From contig CANNCL010000003.1 in assembly GCA_947503155.1 (NCBI GenBank), forward strand, positions 186,001 to 250,000: DNA of 64,000 bases, written 5' to 3'. Positions 59,318-64,000 of this stretch are shown here, in pieces. The stretch is from an uncultured Erythrobacter sp. (GTDB lineage: Bacteria > Pseudomonadota > Alphaproteobacteria > Sphingomonadales > Sphingomonadaceae). A program made the translations under genes and the position numbers. The notes below the pieces were generated by a model. It worked only from the letters and a program-made list of their open reading frames with translations, had not been told where the DNA came from and ran no database searches. The first letter of the stretch is position 1; each line of letters begins with the position of its first letter.

Positions 59318-61124
59318 AGAATGCCGCCCGTTTTGCAAAGGCTTCTTTGCCGCCTTCCATTACCGACGTAATGCCTTTCACGATCTCCGGAGATTCGAGG
59401 CCGCCACTCGCTTTTACAAAGCCACGTTTTCCATCTGAGGATAGCTGAAACACTCGATCTGCTTCTCCCAGAACTGGGATATTCGCATTGTGCGTCGCTA
59501 ATATGATTTGCCCTTTCCCTGACCTGTCGGAAATTGATTTAATGAGTGTGTCTGAAATGAAGGCATTGTCGATATGATCTTCGGGTTGATCGACTATCAA
59601 CACCTTTTCTTTTCGCTCGAAGATAATCGGTAGCACCACGGTGCATCGTTGTCCCATTGAGAGATGATCGACCGATTTATACTCGCTCTCGTCCAATAAG
59701 TAGAAATCGACAGAATCTTCGACATTCAAGGCGATTAAGTCTGCTACAACGTCGTTTTCTCGGAGGGCGGTCAGGCACTTCGCGGCTCGATCTTCGGGAA
59801 TGTCGATGGCGTCACTCAGACCTCTAAAATCGAAATCTTCCGCAAACTCCGCTAGCTCTCTAGGACTGACGTTTTGGGCGATCGAAGCAGCCAGCTCGCC
59901 ACCACGCAGGCGGCTTCCACGAAGCATATTCACAAGTGCTAGCGCATAGCCTTTCGATTGTCCGCCTCGTTCCAAATTAAATTTTAGACGAGGTCCTAGC
60001 GCGTTATTCAATCGGTCAACAATCTGCTTCCGCTCTTCGAATAGTGACGACCGAGCGTCCTCCAGTGCTTCCAGATACTCTGCTCGCTTTTCCTTGAGCG
60101 CCTCGACGGTCTGAATTTTCTCCGAGCTAAGAGATTGTAAGGATTCAATGCGAGCAATCCTCTGACGGACCTCCTGAGCTTGATTGGCAAGAGTCCCGGC
60201 ACCCTCAGCAGCTTTGTTGATTTTGCCCCGCAAGTCTCGCGCGATTTGTTGCTGCTCAAGCTCGCGCTTTCTTACTGTTTCGTAGAAGTCAGCCAGGTCT
60301 ACTTTTGCGGCGGACAAACCGGACAGCGCCCTCTCGATAAGGCCGAAGGCTTCTGATGACGCCTCGCGTGCGTGGGTGACTGCTTGGCCCTTGACGGAGT
60401 GTGACGGATCGTCACCCCATTGAAGCTTGATCGAGTCTAGGAGGTCCTCTCTTCCCTCGATTGATTTGCCGAGCCTTTGTAACTCGTCGGTAGCGACAGA
60501 CAGCTTCTCAAGTCGAACGACAGCCTCGTTTAATGCCTTCTTGTCAACTAACAGTTCGTCGGTATTCGTGCTGAGCTTTTCTATTTCGCCATTCAGCTCA
60601 CTCAGCCTCTCACGAAGAGCTGGCAACCTTTCTATGCTCTCGGCATACTCATCCACCTCGGCAAGCCGAGAAGCGATATCCTTTGTCAGTGCTCTTATCG
60701 CCTGTAGTTCCGAAGCGCTCTTGGTGTCTTGGCCGTTCACTAGCAAGAACCCATCAATTAGGCGAAGTCGTCCGCTCTCGCTCTTACCGAGTGATTCAAT
60801 CTCTTTCTGCGAAAAGATGAGCGGCTGCCATCGGCTCTCTAGTTGGACCTCTTCATTTTCTGTTCGACTGACAACCCTCTCCTCGTCATCATTAGAAACC
60901 GTCAGGCTGGCCCTTCCGGAGCGAAGTATGGCGGCAACTTGCTGACTGCTATTCTGCGCAGCTTCGCTCGTGAAGTTCTCCACCCCCAGCGCAAAACGTA
61001 TCAGTTCGATGACAGACGTTTTCCCCGTCCCTCGTGAGCCGATGATCACATTGAGACCTGGCGAAAAAGTAAGGCTGAGGCCGTCAAGGAAGCCTTCCTC
61101 AACTTGCATCCGATCGATCTGCAT
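59301..61124 (-). CDS. SMC/RecN-like AAA ATPase of the three-gene system
   Basis: A 607-residue protein with an ABC/SMC head split by coiled coils. Walker A GSRGTGKTS (29-37) is at the N-terminus. A charged coiled-coil region spans about 130-380, including LRERLSELNGEIEKLS and RARIESLQS-like repeats. The ABC signature LSMGQR is near residue 485, and Walker B LIVDQPEDHID near 505-515 with H-loop ATHNANI. Such SMC-like ATPases sense DNA ends or foreign DNA in several defence systems. It heads the operon. No nuclease domain is visible. Confidence 0.85.
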   Translation of the reverse strand: MQIDRMQVEEGFLDGLSLTFSPGLNVIIGSRGTGKTSVIELIRFALGVENFTSEAAQNSSQQVAAILRSGRASLTVSNDDEERVVSRTENEEVQLESRWQPLIFSQKEIESLGKSESGRLRLIDGFLLVNGQDTKSASELQAIRALTKDIASRLAEVDEYAESIERLPALRERLSELNGEIEKLSTNTDELLVDKKALNEAVVRLEKLSVATDELQRLGKSIEGREDLLDSIKLQWGDDPSHSVKGQAVTHAREASSEAFGLIERALSGLSAAKVDLADFYETVRKRELEQQQIARDLRGKINKAAEGAGTLANQAQEVRQRIARIESLQSLSSEKIQTVEALKEKRAEYLEALEDARSSLFEERKQIVDRLNNALGPRLKFNLERGGQSKGYALALVNMLRGSRLRGGELAASIAQNVSPRELAEFAEDFDFRGLSDAIDIPEDRAAKCLTALRENDVVADLIALNVEDSVDFYLLDESEYKSVDHLSMGQRCTVVLPIIFERKEKVLIVDQPEDHIDNAFISDTLIKSISDRSGKGQIILATHNANIPVLGEADRVFQLSSDGKRGFVKASGGLESPEIVKGITSVMEGGKEAFAKRAAFYAKHA

Positions 61125-61615
61125 AGCCGCCCCATTCTAAAAATCTTTGTTACCCTTGCTACTCGAATAGCCCCGAATAGCAAAACATCTCAACTACAGC
61201 TTGGTAGGTTCGAGCTACAACGCCAACATTGCCGCTTCCACATGCGTATAGCGGAGCAGCATACGAAGGTCGCGATGCTCGCAAATTAGCTCCACTTTGG
61301 AGAGAGGATTTGAACCTCAGGCCCCTGCTTTCCGAAGAAAGTGCTGGTTGCGAGAGTCAGTGGTCGTATGAAACAAAAGAACTAACGGTTAGAGATGGGC
61401 TTGGTAGGTTTCCGAGGGAATGGCCGGGTCGAGGGCTTATAGCTGCCATACACTCGAACTTGCACAGATGGCAGCTTTCGGGCCGCAGCGCGAGCATCTC
61501 GAATGTCCGAAGTTGGGGCGCAAAGCTGACGTCCGGCGGATCGAATTTCAGTGGGATGCTGTGGGCCAAATGAGTGGAACGCCAGTGCCACAAGTCACTG
61601 AATAAATGGTATAAC
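61125..61615. other. Intergenic region with a tRNA-like 3' fragment
   Basis: No gene is supported in these 490 bases. Leftward of 61345 the minus strand reads a TTCG-capped hairpin (CTTTC-TTCG-GAAAG), then CCTGAGGTTCAAATCCTCTCTCC, which resembles a variable arm, T-arm and acceptor of a tRNA-Ser/Leu-type gene, but without CCA or a pairing 5' half. It may be a relic attachment site for the neighbouring recombinase. The upstream promoter of the leftward ATPase operon must also lie here; none is obvious. Confidence 0.35.
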
Positions 61616-61669
61616 TTGACACTTTAGCTGCATTCGACTATAATATATTTGCGCAACACTGCGCGCAAA
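61616..61669 (+). promoter_or_regulatory. Perfect consensus sigma-70 promoter with operator-like inverted repeat
   Basis: TTGACA (61616-61621), exactly 17 bases, then TATAAT (61639-61644): both hexamers and spacing are ideal. Transcription would start near 61651, inside the inverted repeat TTTGCGC-N8-GCGCAAA (61648-61669), which is placed like a repressor operator. The promoter drives the recombinase gene at 61691. Confidence 0.85.
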
Positions 61670-61690
61670 CTTTCCCAAAGAGGTTCTGTC

Positions 61691-62269
61691 ATGACCCAGC
61701 CCGCTAAGGTGCTGGCGCCTCGTCACGTTCGCGATCTATGTCGACGAGCGGGGCGGGGTCGCTATGCGCTGCGTAATCGTCTTATCGTCCTGCTCAGTTT
61801 TAAGGCTGGCCTCAGGGCCTGCGAGATAGCTGGCCTTCAATGGAGTATGGTGCTGACCCCGAGCGGCAGCGTCGCTGCATCAATCACTGTGGCCAACACC
61901 ATCGCGAAAAACGGCAAAGGTAGACGCATCCCGGCCCACCCAGAACTGCGTGACGCTCTGGACGAGCACCATCGCGTGTCGGGCCGCCCCGTTAAAGGTC
62001 CAGTGGTCCTATCGCAGCGCGGCTCACACATGACCCCGCGCAGCGTCGTAAACTGGTTTGCAGCGATCTATGACGAGCTTGGCCTTGATGGATGCTCATC
62101 GCACTCAGGCAGGCGCACGTTCATTACCAACGCAGCTAGGCTTGTCAGCAAGACTGGCGGTTCGCTGCGTGATGTGCAGGAGCTGGCTGGCCATAGCGCG
62201 CTCAGCACAACGGAGAGGTACATTGAAGGCGACCGCGATGCTCAGCGCAGATTGGTGCGGTTGTTATGA
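61691..62269 (+). CDS. Short tyrosine recombinase
   Basis: A 192-residue site-specific recombinase containing little more than the catalytic domain. Arg is in GLRACEIAGLQW, the HxxR box is SHSGRRTFITN, then LAGHSALSTTERYIEGD with the nucleophile Tyr. The arm-binding and full core-binding domains of normal integrases are missing, as in small XerD-like or Fim-like recombinases. AAGAGG precedes the ATG at 61691. Its stop overlaps the next start (ATGA), so it is translated together with a DNA glycosylase-like protein. Confidence 0.88.
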   Translation: MTQPAKVLAPRHVRDLCRRAGRGRYALRNRLIVLLSFKAGLRACEIAGLQWSMVLTPSGSVAASITVANTIAKNGKGRRIPAHPELRDALDEHHRVSGRPVKGPVVLSQRGSHMTPRSVVNWFAAIYDELGLDGCSSHSGRRTFITNAARLVSKTGGSLRDVQELAGHSALSTTERYIEGDRDAQRRLVRLL

Positions 62270-62859
62270 TTACGCTGGAGCGGTTCCGGCAGCTTGAAGC
62301 CGTTCTGCGCGAGCGAGGTTACGGTCCGACTATTGATTGGACCGAGAGCATTGAGCCAGCCAGTAGGTCTGAGGAATTCGCTGAGCGAACCATCTACGTG
62401 ATCTGCAATTCAGGCATGGCCAACGCGGCGGCAAACGCCATCTACCAACGATGCCTTGATGCGCTGCGTAATGGCGTTCCTGTTGTCGAGGTCTTCCGCC
62501 ATCCCGGCAAAGCGCCTGCGATCGATCTCATTTGGGCTGAGCGCGATCAGTTGTTCGCTGACTACAATCATGCTGATGATCCGATCGCGGCGCTAGAAGC
62601 GCTGCCGTGGATCGGTGAAGTGACCGCATTGCACCTGGCCAAGAATCTGGGAGCGAACGTTGCCAAGCCAGACGTGCACATGGAGCGCTTGGCGCGAGCC
62701 GAAAACACCACGACCGCCGATCTGTGCGAGCGGCTGTCGCGAGAGAGCGGATACCGCGTTGCGACCATCGACACGATCCTATGGCGCGCGTGCGCTGACC
62801 GGATACTCCGCTCGGCAATCTATGAAGCTGAAGGCTGGGACGCGGCGTTCAGGCCGTAA
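62266..62859 (+). CDS. HhH-GPD-like DNA glycosylase family protein (tentative)
   Basis: A 197-residue protein. Its centre reads LPWIGEVTALHLAKNLGANV followed by AKPDVHMERLA, the helix-hairpin-helix plus catalytic-Asp pattern (KPDVH) of base-excision glycosylases. An upstream FAERTIYVICNSGM helix fits the fold. A catalytic Lys as in bifunctional Ogg/Nth enzymes is not evident, so at most a monofunctional enzyme is inferred. It overlaps the recombinase gene by four bases, an unusual pairing. Confidence 0.6.
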   Translation: MITLERFRQLEAVLRERGYGPTIDWTESIEPASRSEEFAERTIYVICNSGMANAAANAIYQRCLDALRNGVPVVEVFRHPGKAPAIDLIWAERDQLFADYNHADDPIAALEALPWIGEVTALHLAKNLGANVAKPDVHMERLARAENTTTADLCERLSRESGYRVATIDTILWRACADRILRSAIYEAEGWDAAFRP

Positions 62860-62988
62860 GCGGCTGCAAAACACCGGTAGAACCCGCACCGATATCCTAA
62901 CACCGCCTCAGGCGGCGTAATGGCGCTGTAGCGCACCGTCAGGCAGCGGCTCTGCCTATCCCAACATCGAAAATGAAAGGACACAGCC

Positions 62989-63351
62989 ATGACAGGCAGT
63001 GAACAGGCCAGTTGCGCCTGCGATACCCCGCGCGCAGAGCAAATTGCGCAGCTCAATGATAGACTTCGCAAAACGGGACAGGGCGGAGAGATATTCTTCA
63101 CCCGCAGTATCGTTGAAAGCACCGAGCTGAGCCCCGTGGCGATCATGCAAGCGCTCGCTCGCTATGACGCGTTCGACGCTGACAACGATCCGCACGGCGA
63201 GCGCGACTTTGGCGACATTGATGTCGCAGGCACATCGCTGTTTTGGAAGATCGACTACTACAACCGTGACAAGACGTTTGGCTCCGATGATCCCGCTGAC
63301 CCTGAGGTAACCGCAAGGGTACTGACCGTGATGCTGCCGGAAGACTGGTAG
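62989..63351 (+). CDS. DUF3768 family protein
   Basis: A 120-residue protein matching DUF3768: LNDRLRKTG with GGEIFFTRSI, the acidic FDADNDPHGERDFGDID core, LFWKIDYYNRD and PADPEVTARVLTVMLPEDW. The family is common on plasmids and islands of alphaproteobacteria and has no known role. AAAGGA lies well placed before the ATG. It is set apart from the glycosylase gene by 130 bases that hold a small CCGCCTCAGGCGG hairpin. Confidence 0.82.
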   Translation: MTGSEQASCACDTPRAEQIAQLNDRLRKTGQGGEIFFTRSIVESTELSPVAIMQALARYDAFDADNDPHGERDFGDIDVAGTSLFWKIDYYNRDKTFGSDDPADPEVTARVLTVMLPEDW

Positions 63352-63484
63352 CGCGGCCCTGCTGATCCGTTCGAGCGGCGCGAATTGCGCTGCGCCCAAT
63401 CAAGGACCCCTCTCACAGAAACTACAAACTTGGCGGTTTTGAGCCGTGGCAGCGGGAAGGGGTCTATATAGGAGGTCTGAGCAA

Positions 63485-64000
63485 ATGCGCGGGACCATCA
63501 TATCAACACGCCGCTTAAAACTGCGAACATGGCGCATGAGCGACGTCGCCAGCTATCACCAGCACTGCAACACAAACGCCGTCTTGAAGTACTTAGGTGA
63601 TGTTGTGAGCCAGAGCGCTGTCAAACACGAAGTGCGCTGGTTCAAGCGGGATCAGGCCAGGAACGGGCACACGTTCTGGGCGATGGAGCGGAAGCGTGAT
63701 GGGGCGTTGCTGGGCTTCTGCGGCATCATCCATGTGCGTGAGCGCGAGTCCATACTCAACGGCAAGCTCGAAGTCGGTTGGCGGCTCAGGGCTGACGCGT
63801 GGGGCTGCGGCTATGCGACGGAAGCTGCAGAAGCTGTGATTGACTGGGCGGAATGGGAACTGCCTGACGAGCTGCTGCTAGCACGTATCCACCGGGACAA
63901 TGATGCAAGCCAAGCGCTTGCGCGACGTGTCGGTATGCGCAGGGCCAGAGCGATCGAAGCGCGGCTTACCGACTATGATGCAGAGCATTACGTGTTTCGG
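63485..64000 (+). CDS. GNAT family N-acetyltransferase, cut by window edge
   Basis: An ATG at 63485, preceded by GGAGG seven bases upstream, opens 172 codons without stop to the window end. The translation reads MRGTIISTRRLKLRTWRMSD, with GLxG-like GALLGFCGII, WRLRADAWGCGYATEAAEAV (acetyl-CoA-binding loop, R/Q-xx-G-x-G/A) and a late RIHRDNDASQALARRVGM. This is the RimJ/RimL-like subgroup of GNAT enzymes. The substrate is unknown. The final residues, including the aromatic C-terminus, are near-complete but the stop lies outside. Confidence 0.88.
   Translation, partial: MRGTIISTRRLKLRTWRMSDVASYHQHCNTNAVLKYLGDVVSQSAVKHEVRWFKRDQARNGHTFWAMERKRDGALLGFCGIIHVRERESILNGKLEVGWRLRADAWGCGYATEAAEAVIDWAEWELPDELLLARIHRDNDASQALARRVGMRRARAIEARLTDYDAEHYVFR

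Noticed and set aside
56204..61124. Known restriction-modification or toxin-antitoxin system around the SMC-like ATPase
   Set aside because: No methylase, endonuclease motif or toxin fold was seen; the secreted SNase-like gene has a signal peptide and lies on the opposite strand.
63351..63484. Possible riboswitch-like hairpin (GACCCCT/AGGGGTC) before the acetyltransferase gene
   Set aside because: Only a short, loosely spaced complementarity; no known riboswitch core is visible.

Overview
The window looks like a chromosomal segment of an alphaproteobacterium, most likely a sphingomonad of the Erythrobacter type. This is inferred from the roughly 60% GC content, an aroQ-accB-accC cluster, a class I lysyl-tRNA synthetase, a SoxR that seems to control a neighbouring enzyme rather than soxS, a TonB receptor with a neighbouring hydrolase, and many GGDEF proteins. 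No rRNA or CRISPR array is present. Two complete tRNA genes, Pro(TGG) and Ile2(CAT), lie near 26.2 kb.

Positions 1-44.1 kb read as ordinary core genome. In order they hold: a SoxR-controlled VOC gene; a SixA-like phosphatase; a sterol desaturase-like hydroxylase; an AraC-type regulator coupled to a DinG/XPD-like helicase; a TM2 protein; four GGDEF proteins, one degenerate (8.4-20.5 kb); lysK; a prolyl-4-hydroxylase-like oxygenase; an arginine-rich RcnB-like protein with expanded tandem repeats; a SET-domain methyltransferase with a small partner gene; ettA; an M28 peptidase; a DUF1800-DUF1501 secretion pair; a CheB-like regulator without an evident catalytic His; a polysaccharide deacetylase; a histidine kinase; an Lrp regulator; a sensor with a plant-ethylene-receptor-type membrane domain fused to a decayed kinase; accC-accB-aroQ; a lone GTA-type holin; a CitE-like lyase; a TonB receptor; and a hydrolase / BCCT-like carrier / choline dehydrogenase operon.

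At 44.11 kb the chromosome is interrupted. The 3' half of a tRNA-Pro(GGG) gene, without its D-arm or 5' acceptor strand, is followed by a P4-type integrase. This is the left end of a genomic island that probably continues past the right edge. Its first cargo is a metal-resistance operon running leftwards (DUF3703, methyltransferase, His-rich periplasmic protein, czcC, czcB, czcA, P1B-4 ATPase). It faces a CadR/ZntR-type MerR regulator across a perfect 21-bp palindrome. Small palindromic repeats, a lipoprotein and a secreted nuclease follow.

The most unusual cargo is a three-gene operon at 56.99-61.12 kb. It encodes an SMC/RecN-like ATPase, a soluble histidine kinase, and a receiver domain fused to an aminoglycoside-phosphotransferase-like kinase. 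The genes overlap by 17 and 1 bases. Given the island setting, the best guess is an undescribed two-component defence or stress system; this is inference. To its right lie a second, short tyrosine recombinase with a perfect consensus sigma-70 promoter, a HhH-type DNA glycosylase-like gene, a DUF3768 gene and a GNAT acetyltransferase cut by the window edge.
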